Shown one piece after another: positions 28,287 to 37,901 of a stretch of DNA of 64,000 bases (position 1 is the stretch's first letter; every line of letters starts with the position of its first letter). The notes under the pieces are model-generated. The model did not search any database. It was not told where the DNA came from and was given only the letters and a program-made list of their open reading frames with translations. The translations under genes and the position numbers were made by a program. The DNA is from CBDAUN01 sp965214875 (GTDB lineage Bacteria > Pseudomonadota > Gammaproteobacteria > Arenicellales > JAJDZL01): the NCBI GenBank assembly GCA_965214875.1, contig OZ243980.1:558001-622000 (forward strand). The letters run 5' to 3'.

Positions 28287-29177
28287 TTGAGTGACTTTAG
28301 ATTCAAGATTGAATCGGCGGTATTCCCCATCGCAGGACTGGGCACCCGCATTTTGCCGGCAACCAAGGCAATGCCCAAAGAGATGCTGACGGTAGTCGAC
28401 AAGCCGCTGATCGAGTATGCGGTTGACGAGGCTCGCTCAATCGGAGTGCGCAAGTTCATTTTCGTGGTGCATCCTGACAGAATGCAGGTCCAGCGTCATT
28501 TTTCGAAGAACAAGGAATTGGAGCAGGCGCTTTTGCAACAGGGAAAGCAAGCAGAGTTCGACCGCATCAAGCAGTCTACCTTGCCATCGGAGCAGATGCG
28601 CTTTCCGGTCCAGGAGGAACCGCTTGGTCTTGGTCATGCCGTGTGGTGCGCTCGAAAGCATGTTGGAGATGGCGCATTCGCTGTGATCCTTCCCGATGAT
28701 CTAGTCTTGGGAGAGCGGTCGTGCATCAGGCAGATGGCTGAAGCGCGAAATGAGGTGGGCGGCAACATTCTGGCGACAGAGAAGGTGCCGCTTAAGGCAA
28801 TCAGCCGCTATGGCTCGCTTGCTCCTGGCAAGCGAAACGGCAGCATCTACGAAGTGCTTGATCTGGTCGAAAAACCGCAACCTGAACATGCGCCTTCCGA
28901 TCTGGCTGTGATTGGGCGATACATCTTATCGCCCACTGTTTTCAAGTTTCTTGCTCAACACAATCGCGGAGCGGGCAACGAAATTCAACTAACCGATGCG
29001 ATGCGCAAGATGCTGATGGGCGAGCCTTTCCATGCCGTTGAGTTTGAGGGACGAAGATACGATTGCGGCAATAAGGCTGGATACGTCGCGGCGAATCTCG
29101 CCTACGGCTTGGCGGATGAGGCCTTGGCGAATGAATTGCGGCCGCTCATTCGTGAGGTTGTTGACAACGAAGATTAA
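28287..29177 (+). CDS. galU: UTP-glucose-1-phosphate uridylyltransferase
   Basis: About 296 residues; makes UDP-glucose for envelope sugars. AVFPIAGLGTRILPATKAMPKEML is the nucleotide loop, DKPLIEYAVDEA follows, EPLGLGHAVWCAR and FAVILPDDLVL are sugar and metal sites, and the lysine in VEKP is visible. TTG 28,287 has GAGG 8 bases upstream; GTG 28,278 is the alternative. Monocistronic. Confidence 0.92.
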   Translation: MSDFRFKIESAVFPIAGLGTRILPATKAMPKEMLTVVDKPLIEYAVDEARSIGVRKFIFVVHPDRMQVQRHFSKNKELEQALLQQGKQAEFDRIKQSTLPSEQMRFPVQEEPLGLGHAVWCARKHVGDGAFAVILPDDLVLGERSCIRQMAEARNEVGGNILATEKVPLKAISRYGSLAPGKRNGSIYEVLDLVEKPQPEHAPSDLAVIGRYILSPTVFKFLAQHNRGAGNEIQLTDAMRKMLMGEPFHAVEFEGRRYDCGNKAGYVAANLAYGLADEALANELRPLIREVVDNED

Positions 29178-29217
29178 CTGCAGTCTTGGCGCCAATCGCC
29201 TTGTTTGCAGATCCGCT

Positions 29218-29740
29218 TCACCAATGTTCGGCAGATGCCTGGGCGCTCGGTTCAAGCACAAAGTCGAATCGCCCGCGCCATATGCCTTCCATGCGATCGA
29301 GGCGCACCAGCAAATCTTTTTTGAATCCCCAATCTCTCGCGTTATCGTGCGCATGGTCTGGAAAATAAAGCTGCGTTGTAAGCAGCAGTGTTTTGGGACC
29401 TTTAACCTTTAAATGCATGTGCGGAGTTCGGCCTGGATATTTTCCAGATTTAATCGTCAAAAACTGAAAGTTGCCGGAATCGTCCGTGTACTGGTACCCG
29501 CGGTAGCGAAAGCCACCGTTGTCGTATCGGCCATTTTCATCGCAATGCCAAATATCGATCACAGCGCCTGCGATCGGGCGGCAAGCAGGCAGCAGCACGA
29601 GTCCTTCGAGAGTCATCGGCTCACCCTGCGAGTCGGCTTCGATCAGATTTTTGCGCTGAGGCGTGGAAGGCTTGTAGAATGGCCTTTCGGCTTGTGATTG
29701 AGTGCCGGCTGTGCACTGAAGTGGCGGGTCAAGTGCAATT
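29218..29740 (-). pseudogene. intradiol ring-cleavage dioxygenase, N-terminus lost at an insertion-sequence end
   Basis: The minus-strand frame reads from the IS-A end at 29,741 without any start codon: ERPFYKPSTPQRKNLIEAD, LLPACRPIAGAVIDIWHCD, NGRYDNGGFRYRGYQYTDD, GRTPHMHLKVKGP, QLYFPDHAHDNARDWGF. These are the intradiol dioxygenase core with the two Fe-binding Tyr and His-x-His. ATG 29,616 gives only a 132-residue internal fragment lacking the FYKP strand. The family's usual secretion signal is missing, apparently removed by the IS-A right end. Could be weakly expressed from the internal ATG, but is probably dead. Confidence 0.65.
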
Positions 29741-30033
29741 TGTACGGGTTCAATACATGTGAGACTTTTCAGGCGGCAAGCGCGCTTTGGTCGAAGTTCT
29801 TATTATGCGCCTGCATGGGCGCCGCTTGTCCGAGCGCCTGATGCGGCCGGCAGGCGTTGCAGAAGCGCTCGGCGGCCTGCGGCGAAAGTTCGTCGCGGAT
29901 AGGATCGAGACGACAGCATCTGCGGTGCGGGCCTTCGGCTTGCATGGCGCATTCCCCGCCTTTCGGTTGCTGGATTTGTATTGCAAGCACTATGCTGCCT
30001 GAAAAATTTCGCGCGCCCGCATGCATCTGAACC
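29741..30033 (-). mobile_element. mini IS-A, internal-deletion derivative
   Basis: Both IS-A ends are present: TGTACGGGTTCAATACAT at the left and ATGCATCTGAACCCC at the right. The inside joins the last about 120 bases of the transposase gene to its first about 130 bases (MQAEGPHRRCCRLDPIRDEL) and the 5' margin; everything between is deleted. The right terminus is directly joined to an IS-B end. Confidence 0.8.
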
Positions 30034-30635
30034 CCCTTAAAACCGCGTTAGGGCGGCTGCAAAAGGGGATAAAGCCTTTGATAATGCGGGTTGCTGCATC
30101 AAGGAGCATTTCACCCGCTGGGCGGGTCCGGCCGGGGGGCAAGGCTTCATGGACATCCAGTGTCCTGCAAGATTTCCGCCGCCGATGACGGCCTGGCGGC
30201 GCTGGGCGAGCCGGTGCGCAAGCTCGGTCTCGATGCCCGTTTCGAGCGGCCGGTGCCGGGCGGCGGCCCGGGTGAGCCTGCCTGGCGACGTTCATGATGC
30301 TGCGCGAGGAGCGGCCGCTGATGGAGTTGCTCGGCCGGCATGAACTCGACCGCCCGCAGGGCGGCGACGCCCTGTCGCGGGGCGGCTGGATTTGCCGAGT
30401 GCTAGCGACGAGCTTCCACCAGCGGGACGACTCGCCGGCGGCCCTGCTGCAAGGCGGGCAAGATCTTGCATCATGTCAGAAGCCGCGGCTTAAGCTGTGC
30501 GACGCGGCCGGCATGATCCCGGCGATGGCCCTGGCGCCGCAGCCGCCGGAAACGCAAAACAGCATCGCGGCAAAAAGCCGCCGCGCCCCGGATTTCGGCG
30601 AAAATTCGCCCGCAAAATCTCTAACGCGGATTTTG
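30034..30635 (+). mobile_element. mini IS-B, internal-deletion derivative
   Basis: Starts CCTTAAAACCGCGTTAGGG and ends CTAACGCGGATTTTG, the two IS-B termini. It keeps pieces of the transposase start (LAALGEPVRKLGLDARFERP) and end (GRHELDRPQGGDALSRGGW, MIPAMALAPQPPETQ), with most of the gene missing. Confidence 0.7.
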
Positions 30636-30647
30636 TCCGCAAAACAG

Positions 30648-30676
30648 TTGACAGATCGAAGAATCGATGCTATCAT
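30648..30676 (+). promoter_or_regulatory. promoter module, copy 2
   Basis: TTGACA, 17-base spacer, TATCAT, then TCAAATCATGCTCATATGC. Nearly the same as the modules at 4186 and 59,861. Here an IS-B end, not IS-A, lies upstream. Confidence 0.8.
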
Positions 30677-30747
30677 TCAAATCATGCTCATATGCTTGAG
30701 CAGATCAAATATTCAAAAGGAATTCCGGTCAGAAGGAGGGCATCAGG

Positions 30748-31284
30748 ATGAAACAGCTGAAAATGAAAGCAATGATGATGGCGGCGGCATTCGGTTTTGG
30801 AGGAATCGCCCTGCTCGCAGGCATCAGCCCGCAGCCGGCCGCGGCATGGTTCGCGAGCGGCGACCGCGAACCTTCAAAATATGCGCGTCATGTCGCCTGC
30901 AACGAGGCCTGGCGCGCGTCCCACGCATACAAGGTGCAAAAATGCCAGCTGCGCAGCGTGCACTGGGATTCCTACCATAACAAGCCGGGATTTTTTGGCA
31001 GTTTCATGGCTGGATCGACCTGCTGGGTGCATGTCGAGTGCGATTTCGGCAGGCGGCCCGGGGTGAATATTTTTCCGAAGGGCATGCATCAAGGAAAAAT
31101 CAAGATGAATGACGTGCACAAGCTCCGCCAGTGCAAGCACGATGCGTCGCTTGTCAATACTTCCTGCGCCCCCCTGACGAAGGAACATGTCGACCAGGCG
31201 GTCGCCGACCATGAAGAAAGAATGAACAACTTCTGGACGTGGGTGTTCAAGAACTGGGACGGATCGGGCTGGAACGGTCCATGA
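30748..31284 (+). CDS. small secreted six-cysteine protein
   Basis: 178 residues. Signal peptide: MKQLKMK, a hydrophobic core (about 9-27) and the PAAAW cleavage region (about 33). The mature part is basic, rich in His, Trp and Lys, and has six cysteines (in HVACNE, KCQL, TCWVH, ECDF, QCKHD, TSCAP), as expected for three disulfides. Strong ribosome site AGAAGGAGGG. No domain recognised. A decayed homologue sits at 60,760. It has promoter module 2 about 70 bases upstream. No homopolymer in this copy, so expression should be constant. Toxin, colonisation factor or envelope protein are all possible. Confidence 0.75.
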   Translation: MKQLKMKAMMMAAAFGFGGIALLAGISPQPAAAWFASGDREPSKYARHVACNEAWRASHAYKVQKCQLRSVHWDSYHNKPGFFGSFMAGSTCWVHVECDFGRRPGVNIFPKGMHQGKIKMNDVHKLRQCKHDASLVNTSCAPLTKEHVDQAVADHEERMNNFWTWVFKNWDGSGWNGP

Positions 31285-31377
31285 GCCCCTGGTTTGCATT
31301 CTGTGTTTGACACGGGTCGGCGGCGATGCATTCGCAGGGCCGGGCGCCTGGTCCCGCAATGAAATTGAAATGTGCAG

Positions 31378-31715
31378 CCCGAAATCCGCGCTAGAGTTTT
31401 TTGCGGCCAGATTTTCCGCCTGAATCAGCGGGTTCGGGAAGATTCCGGGGTTCGCGCCGGCGAGGCCGGGCGGGTTTGCGGCCGCGCCGGAGCCAGAAGA
31501 GGCGGCAGCGGTTCTCCGTAATCGTCTCGAGGCTCGCCATCAGGGTCTCGAAGCAGTGCGCCGGCGAGCCGTCTGCAAGCTGCCCGGCGCGCGCCTTTTC
31601 AGGGCCGCCGGCGAACGCGCCGGTCGCCGGCCAATTCGGCATCGGCGAAGGTCGGCGGCCGCCATGCCCCGCACATGTGCCACTCGACATGGCAGGCCAG
31701 CATGCGCAAGAACAG
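31378..31715 (-). mobile_element. 3' fragment of an IS1634-like transposase
   Basis: Minus-strand pieces in two frames: LRMLACHVEWHMCGAWRPPT, then CFETLMASLETITENRCRLF. This is the end of IS1634-type transposases (Y-x-E-W-H-M motif). The stop at 31,391 is followed by an end-like sequence CGAAATCCGCGCTAGAG similar to the IS-B terminus. Confidence 0.55.
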
Positions 31716-31719
31716 AGGC

Positions 31720-31785
31720 GCCCGCCCCTTCCCTTCGGACTGCGTCCTGCGGGAAGGGGCGGGCAGTCCCGCATGTATCTGACCC
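31720..31785 (-). mobile_element. IS-A left-end fragment with subterminal hairpin
   Basis: GCCCGCCCCTTCCC (31,720-31,733) pairs perfectly with 31,751-31,764 around a 17-base loop; the terminus ATGTATCTGACCCC follows. No transposase attached. The rest of 31,786-32,120 shows nothing I can support. Confidence 0.7.
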
Positions 31786-32124
31786 CGAACAGGCAAAGGC
31801 AGCCTCCTTCGCGCCGCGGGGTGAATTTTGGAACGGCCGCCGGGCTTGAAAATACGGCTGATGTCCCGCGCAATGCCGGCATGACCAAGCGCGGCAAGGA
31901 CAATCTTCGCCGGAAAATCGGATTGCGGGCATTCGCGATCGTCATTCCCGGTTCCATTATCCTTCTTTGAAGCGTCATCCCTACGGTCGCAAATCAGGAG
32001 GGAGCTTGTATGCATTGCCTGGCAATGATGGAATCGTGCCGCTAAGCACCCTTAGCTGACAGCGAGGGACGCGGAGTATTGGCCCGTGTCAAGTAATCTG
32101 TATAAGCTCCAAAGAAAAGAGGCT

Positions 32125-32205
32125 GCATGCCGATCGCCGGTCGCATTGCCGATATCGGGATGGCGATAGCCGCAGAGTTCAGAGGCGGCTCGTTTACTGA
32201 GCTGT
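32125..32205 (+). mobile_element. IS-B internal fragment
   Basis: An 80-base piece reading GCMPIAGRIADIGMAIAAEF, matching the MPIVGHIAETGM region of the copy at 36,228. Confidence 0.5.
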
Positions 32206-32280
32206 CCAGCATCGCCGCCGCGAGTGCCGGAATCTGCCCTGACAATGACTTGGCGTAAACTCGCTCGCAAAAAATTCCGC

Positions 32281-32298
32281 ATGTATTGAACCTGTACA
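32281..32298 (+). mobile_element. solitary IS-A right end before guaB
   Basis: ATGTATTGAACCTGTACA is the IS-A right terminus, ending 31 bases before the guaB start. Confidence 0.7.
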
Positions 32299-32317
32299 GC
32301 ATCTTAGCGTACGGCGG

Positions 32318-32323
32318 TATAAT
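32318..32323 (+). promoter_or_regulatory. guaB -10 element TATAAT
   Basis: Perfect TATAAT whose expected start point is at or near the guaB ATG (32,330). I see no good -35 hexamer; the IS-A end occupies that area. Confidence 0.45.
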
Positions 32324-32329
32324 TGCACA

Positions 32330-33790
32330 ATGGAAAGTTTCGAGCAAGCGCTGACATTCGACGACGTATTGCTTGTCCCGGCACGATCTTCGGTCCTGCC
32401 TTCAGATGCATCCCTCACGACCCGACTCACCAAAGGGATCGAACTGAACATCCCGCTGCTTTCGGCTGCCATGGATACGGTTACCGAATCGGCCATGGGC
32501 ATCGCCTTGGCGCAGATGGGCGGTCTTGGCGTGATTCACCGAAACATGTCGCCGGAAAAACAGGCTTCCGAGGTCAGAAAGGTTAAGCGGCATGAAAGCG
32601 GCGTAGTCAAAGATCCGATTACGGCGAGCGCGGAAATGACTATCGCCGAGGTGTCGGAATTGATGACAGGTCACGGAATTTCAGGGTTGCCGGTCATGGA
32701 CAACGGCGATCTAGTCGGCATCGTCACCAATCGCGACATGCGCTTTCAGACGCGTAGCGACCAGCCGGTTACCAGCGTCATGACGCCTAAGGCAAGGCTT
32801 GTCACAGTCAGGGAAGGGGAGTCGAAAGACCACATCCTGCATCTGCTTCATCGGCACCGGATCGAGAAGCTGCTGGTTGTCGATGAACGCTACACGCTTC
32901 AAGGACTGATCACGGTTCGCGATATTCTCAAGTCCGAAAGCTATCCCGACGCATGCAAAGACGCTGATGGTCGCTTGCTAGCCGGGGCTGCGATCGGTGC
33001 TAGTAGCGCGGATTTGGAACGGGTGGTCTTGCTCTGCGATGCTGGTGTGGACGTGATTGTCGTCGATACCGCTCACGGGCATTCCGAACGTGTAATGGAT
33101 CAGGTTAGAGTCGTGAAGTCCGCGCATCCGGATGTGCAGGTGATTGCAGGCAATATAGCGACTGCTAAAGCCGCATTGGATCTGATCGAATGCGGTGCCG
33201 ATGCAGTCAAAGTGGGCATCGGTCCCGGCTCGATTTGCACCACGCGGGTGGTTGCAGGCGTTGGCGTTCCGCAGATCACCGCCATCGCGGAGGTTGCGCG
33301 CGCTTTGCGCGACAGCGGCATTCCGGTGATCTCAGACGGCGGAGTTCGGTATTCGGGCGATATCGCCAAAGCAATTGCAGCGGGTGCCGATAGCGTTATG
33401 ATTGGCGGCTTGCTTGGCGGCACCGACGAATCTCCAGGAGACATTGAAGTCTACGAAGGGCGAACCTATAAATCCTATCGCGGCATGGGCTCGATTGGCG
33501 CCATGGCGGGCGGGTCGAAAGACCGGTATTTTCAAGATGGGCAGTCTGATCAGTCCAAGCTTGTGCCCGAGGGCATCGAGGCCAGGGTTCCGTATCGCGG
33601 CTCAGTCTCGAACATCGTCTATCAGTTGCTCGGCGGTTTGCGCTCCAGCATGGGATACACTGGCAGCGCCGATGTGAAGTCGATGCAGCAAGAAGGACGC
33701 TTCGTGCGCATAACCAATGCCGGAATGCGCGAGAGCCATGTGCATGATGTTGAGATTGTGAAGGAATCGCCAAACTACCAGCGAAGCTGA
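32330..33790 (+). CDS. guaB: inosine-5'-monophosphate dehydrogenase
   Basis: 486 residues; oxidises IMP to XMP, first step to GMP. TIM barrel interrupted by two CBS domains (about 95-200, with TNRDMRFQT and DILKSESYP). Catalytic loop GIGPGSICTTRVVAGVGVPQ holds the active-site Cys, the phosphate site is DGGVRYSGDIAKAIAAGADS, and the flap is near RGMGSIGAM. No ribosome binding site precedes the ATG. guaA follows after 7 bases. Confidence 0.96.
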   Translation: MESFEQALTFDDVLLVPARSSVLPSDASLTTRLTKGIELNIPLLSAAMDTVTESAMGIALAQMGGLGVIHRNMSPEKQASEVRKVKRHESGVVKDPITASAEMTIAEVSELMTGHGISGLPVMDNGDLVGIVTNRDMRFQTRSDQPVTSVMTPKARLVTVREGESKDHILHLLHRHRIEKLLVVDERYTLQGLITVRDILKSESYPDACKDADGRLLAGAAIGASSADLERVVLLCDAGVDVIVVDTAHGHSERVMDQVRVVKSAHPDVQVIAGNIATAKAALDLIECGADAVKVGIGPGSICTTRVVAGVGVPQITAIAEVARALRDSGIPVISDGGVRYSGDIAKAIAAGADSVMIGGLLGGTDESPGDIEVYEGRTYKSYRGMGSIGAMAGGSKDRYFQDGQSDQSKLVPEGIEARVPYRGSVSNIVYQLLGGLRSSMGYTGSADVKSMQQEGRFVRITNAGMRESHVHDVEIVKESPNYQRS

Positions 33791-33797
33791 CCGATCT

Positions 33798-35381
33798 GTG
33801 TCGCACGGTTACCTATCCAGCATTCCCGCTGCCCGAATTCTTGTATTGGATTTCGGGTCGCAATACACGCAGCTGATCGCGCGCAGGATCCGCGAATGCG
33901 GCGTATACAGCGCTATCTACGCCTGCGATGTTCCGTTTAGCGAGATCGAAAAATTCAAGCCGTCAGGGATTGTTCTTTCGGGCGGACCGGCTACGGTGAC
34001 CGATGAGTGTTCGGCTCGGGCCGATTCCCTGCTGTTCGAGATGGGCCTGCCGGTTCTTGGCATCTGCTACGGAATGCAGACCATGGCGGCGCAACTAGGA
34101 GGGCAAGTCGAGAACGCGATGGTTCACGAGTACGGCTTTGCGCGGCTTGAAGTGGTAAGCCCATCCGATTTGCTCCGCGACTTTGGGTGCGGCGATTCGG
34201 ACCAGAAAGATTATCAGGTCTGGATGAGCCATGGAGACAGGGTGATCAAGATGCCCGAAGGCTTTCAGCTTATCGCTGAATCAGAAAATTCGCCGGTCGC
34301 GGCAATAGCGGATGTCAAAAGGCACCTGTATGGATTGCAGTTTCACCCGGAGGTGACCCATACGGTTTTGGGCAAGCGCATTATCTCGCGCTTTGTTCAT
34401 GATATTTGCAAGTGCAACTCAGAGTGGAGCGCAGGTGAAATCATCGAGCAGCAGGTGGCCCGCATTCAAGAGCAGGTTGGTTCGCAGCGGGTGATTCTGG
34501 CGCTGTCGGGCGGTGTGGATTCCTCAGTCTGTGCGGCGTTGCTGCATCGTGCGATAGGGGATCAGCTTCATTGCATTTTTGTTGATAACGGATTGCTGAG
34601 ATTGAATGAGACTGAGACCGTCCAAAAAGCAATGACTGACCAAATCGGTGTGAACTTGACTGTTGTCGATGCTAGTGATAGGTTTTTTGAAGAACTTGAA
34701 GGTGTTGACGAGCCTGAAGCCAAGCGCAAGGTGATCGGACGTGTGTTTATAGATATTTTTCAACAGGAGGCGGCAAAGATTGAAGGTGCAATCTGGCTGG
34801 CTCAAGGGACCATCTATCCGGATGTGATTGAGTCGGCTGCGTTGCGCACAGGCAAGGCGAAGGTGATCAAGTCTCATCACAATGTCGGCGGCCTGCCCGA
34901 ATCACTTCATTTGAAGCTGCTGGAACCGCTGCGCGAGCTATTCAAGGATGAAGTTAGAACGATTGGGGCAGAACTCGGGGTGCCGGAGGATATCTTGTAT
35001 CGCCACCCATTTCCAGGCCCTGGGCTCGGTGTCAGGATTCTTGGTGAGGTAAGGAGGGAGTATGCGGAAACCTTAAGGCGCGCGGACGCGATATTCATTG
35101 AGGAATTGCATAACAACGACCTTTACTACATTGCGAGTCAAGCGTTTGCGGTTTTTCTGCCTGTCAAGTCGGTCGGTATCGTTGGAGACAATCGGGCATA
35201 CGAATATGTCATCAGCCTGCGCGCCGTACAGACCGAAGACTTCATGACAGCGAATTGCCTGAGAATTCCCTACGATGTGCTAGAGCTGGTGTCGCGGCGG
35301 ATTGTTAACGAAGTGCCCAAAGTTAGTCGAGTTGCCTATGACATATCAAGCAAGCCGCCGGCGACGATCGAGTGGGAGTGA
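33798..35381 (+). CDS. guaA: GMP synthase (glutamine-hydrolysing)
   Basis: 527 residues. Class-I glutamine amidotransferase domain: SQYTQLIARRIRE, nucleophile in VLGICYGMQ, His and Glu in YGLQFHPEVTHT. Then the ATP-pyrophosphatase domain with P-loop ALSGGVDSSVCAALL (about 232) and a dimerisation domain ending PPATIEWE. GTG start at 33,798 gives MSHGYLSSIPAARILVLDFG; no better start exists. Operon with guaB. Confidence 0.96.
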   Translation: MSHGYLSSIPAARILVLDFGSQYTQLIARRIRECGVYSAIYACDVPFSEIEKFKPSGIVLSGGPATVTDECSARADSLLFEMGLPVLGICYGMQTMAAQLGGQVENAMVHEYGFARLEVVSPSDLLRDFGCGDSDQKDYQVWMSHGDRVIKMPEGFQLIAESENSPVAAIADVKRHLYGLQFHPEVTHTVLGKRIISRFVHDICKCNSEWSAGEIIEQQVARIQEQVGSQRVILALSGGVDSSVCAALLHRAIGDQLHCIFVDNGLLRLNETETVQKAMTDQIGVNLTVVDASDRFFEELEGVDEPEAKRKVIGRVFIDIFQQEAAKIEGAIWLAQGTIYPDVIESAALRTGKAKVIKSHHNVGGLPESLHLKLLEPLRELFKDEVRTIGAELGVPEDILYRHPFPGPGLGVRILGEVRREYAETLRRADAIFIEELHNNDLYYIASQAFAVFLPVKSVGIVGDNRAYEYVISLRAVQTEDFMTANCLRIPYDVLELVSRRIVNEVPKVSRVAYDISSKPPATIEWE

Positions 35382-35585
35382 GGTCGCGGCTTAATCCGCA
35401 AATATTGGGGTGGGCAAAATTACGTACTGATAAAAAACAAGTGCAGGCGGCAGGAACTTTCGTTTCCAGAACCCAATCCGGTTTCGCTCCATGCCTCGGT
35501 TTTTTCAAAAGAAAACCCTGGCAAACTTCCACTAGAATTTCTGTTATCTCAGCGCGGTGATGCCGCCTTGGTTTAGTGTCTTTTA

Positions 35586-36188
35586 CTAAGCTTCTAAATC
35601 AAGAGCAATTCTCGGCTCCATAACCGGCCTGCCTGGCGGTGAGGGCTCAAGAAACGTTATGTTGTAGTAAAAATCGTCAAGTGCAATAAACTTTCCATGC
35701 TCTTCTGCCCACTCCCTCATTCTGCGGTTGCAACTGTGCCGCCAAGATAGAACTTCAATGCGCCAGCCGCGCTTGCGCATACGTTCAAGGTCTGCATGGA
35801 ATCCTACGCCTTGCGAGAAACCGCTGCCATCTCCTGTAAGCAGAACAACAATTCCTGGATTTCCGTTGTAGTCGAGAGCATCGCGAAGCATAGCGCTTTG
35901 TAACACTTGGTCTACGCCTTGTTCTCCACCTTGCAAAGCGCCCCGCTCAAGCAATTGCACTTCGAAACCTTCGTTTTCTAGCTGATTCCAGACATGTTTC
36001 AGTTCTGGTGGAACTGATCCGACAGCGACTGCATGCTCTATTTCCCGTCCGCCCCGAGCAAGATCAAGAAGGTTTTTAAAATGTAGTCGTACACGAAAAC
36101 GTGAGTGTTCGCCTTCTATATTGATAGCGGCTTGCTGAGCACTTATAAAAATATTTGAGTTGTCCCAGTAGATAAAAACTTTTTCCAT
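35586..36188 (-). CDS. NYN (PIN-like) domain protein
   Basis: 200-residue LabA/DUF88-type protein, a PIN-fold family of metal-dependent RNases or RNA-binding proteins. Acidic positions are visible in IYWDNSNIF near the start and VLLTGDGSGFSQGVGFHADL in the middle, with a W-x-x-E-V-L-S-W segment (GWRIEVLSWRHSC) near 150. ATG 36,188 is preferred; the longer in-frame extension is read from IS-B end sequence. It stands alone between guaA and an IS-B copy. Confidence 0.8.
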   Translation of the reverse strand: MEKVFIYWDNSNIFISAQQAAINIEGEHSRFRVRLHFKNLLDLARGGREIEHAVAVGSVPPELKHVWNQLENEGFEVQLLERGALQGGEQGVDQVLQSAMLRDALDYNGNPGIVVLLTGDGSGFSQGVGFHADLERMRKRGWRIEVLSWRHSCNRRMREWAEEHGKFIALDDFYYNITFLEPSPPGRPVMEPRIALDLEA

Positions 36189-36227
36189 TTGAAATGAACC
36201 TGCAAAATATTCAAGCGGATCCCTCTG

Positions 36228-37755
36228 CCTTAAAATCGCGTTAGGGTAGCTGCAAAAGGGGATAAAGCCTTGCATAATGCGGGTTTTTAACAAAATCACA
36301 TTTCACCCGTTGGGCGGACCCGATCGGAGCAAGGCTTTATGGACATCCAATCATACAAGATTTCGACCACGAAAGACAAATCGGCTTCGCGAAGCGGCCT
36401 GGCGGCGCTGGCCGAGCCGGTGCGCAAGCTGGGGCTCGCGGCATCCGGCCGCTGCTGGAGCTGCTCGGCATCCGCCGGCTGCCGGGCGACGACGCCTTGG
36501 GCCGGTGGCTGCGGCGCTGCGGAGCGGAGCGGCGCACGCTGCACGCCCTGACGCTGGCGGACCGCCGGCTGCTTGCGGTCGCGCTGCACCACCGCAAAAG
36601 GGCGGCCCTGGACATCGATGCGACCGCGGCGCTGCGAGAAGTCTTCGGCGGAGTTCACGTACAAGAAGGAGCGGGGCTACATGCCGATCGTCGGCCATAT
36701 CGCCGAGACCGGCATGGCGGCGGCGGCGGAGTTCAGGGGCGGCCCGGTCTCGCCGAACGCGCGCAACTGCGAGTTCGTCCGCCAGTGCGAGCGGGCCCTG
36801 CCCAAGGGCGCCGAGGCGCATCGCGCCCGCATCGACGCGGCGGGGTATCAGGCGAGGATCATCAACCGCTTCACGAGCCGGGGAATCGGCTACGCGATCC
36901 GCGCCAGGCTCGATGCGAGCGTGGCCGAGCAGATCAGGGCGCTGGACGAGTCGCGGTGGCAGCCCTTCATCGAGCGCGACGGGACGGCGAGCGAGGCGCA
37001 GCAGACGGCGCGGTTCCTGCACTCGATGAACGGCACGCCCGAAGCGTTCGCGGCGGTGGTGCAGCGGAGGCGAAAGTCCGGCCGGCAGGAGCTCGAGCTC
37101 GACTGCCCGCAGGCCGGCGACACCCTGTCGCAGGGCGGCTGCGTCTGCCGGGCGCTGGCGACCAGCTTCTACCGGCGGAGCGACTCGCGGGCGGTCCGCT
37201 GATGCAACCGCAGAGGCGACGACTCCGAAAACCGCATCCGCGAGCTTCGCAGCGGCTTCGGCGCGGCGCATCCCCCGTGCAGCGACTTCCATGCCAACGC
37301 GCTGCATTCCGCGCTGCGCATGCTCGCCTTCAACCTGTTCGCGCTGATGCGCCAGGCGCTGGACGCGAGCTGCGAGTCGATGCGCATCGAGACCTTTCGC
37401 CGCCGGCCCTGCTGCAGGGCGGGCAAGATCGCGCGCCATGCCCGAGGCCGGGCCTTGAAGCTGTGCGACGCGCGGGCGGCGCGGCGGCTTAGCGACGCCA
37501 TCGGCATGATCCGGGCGATGGCCCTGGCGCCGTAGCCGCCGGAAACGCAAAAAAAAAGCATCGCGCGCACGACAAAAAAACCGGCTGCGTCCCGGCGCGT
37601 TGCGGACTGTCATTGATCTTTCGCCCCGGTTCCGCTCCTCCGCCCTTTTCGCCCGCGAAGCCCGCCCGGCATCGCCGACGCGAGCGCCGGAATTCCCCCG
37701 CGCCTCGGATTCAGGCGAAAATCCGCCCAAAAAAATCTCTAACGCGGATTTTGGG
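36228..37755 (+). mobile_element. IS-B (IS1380-like) longest copy, broken transposase
   Basis: About 1.53 kb between CCTTAAAATCGCGTTAGGG and the inverted CCCAAAATCCGCGTTAGAG. The transposase starts near 36,339 (MDIQSYKISTTKDKSASRSG), shifts frame around 36,450 and 36,570, then runs open from 36,573 to 37,202 (LDIDATAALREV-like in another frame, FTYKKERGYMPIVGHIAETG, ARIDAAGYQARIINRF, LDESRWQPFIERDG). A further shift precedes the C-terminal FHANALHSALRMLAFNL region. Assigned to IS1380 by the order of these motifs. Inactive. Confidence 0.65.
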
Positions 37756-37901
37756 CTCTGCTTTAACCTGTTACCTGTCAGTTATCGGAGGCATGTCCAT
37801 ATAAAATAATGAAGCGGGCACTTTGAAGTTGATTCACGTCGGCATAGTGCGACAGACTAGATAAATCCAGTTCGAACAATCAACCTGTCAAGGAGCATCT
37901 A

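Noticed and set aside
31401..31970. 189-codon plus-strand frame
   Set aside because: It is antisense to the IS1634-like fragment and to the IS-A hairpin; Arg/Pro-rich composition from GC bias only.
36351..37730. 459-codon minus-strand frame across IS-B
   Set aside because: Antisense of the transposase; no start signal and composition typical of GC-driven open frames.
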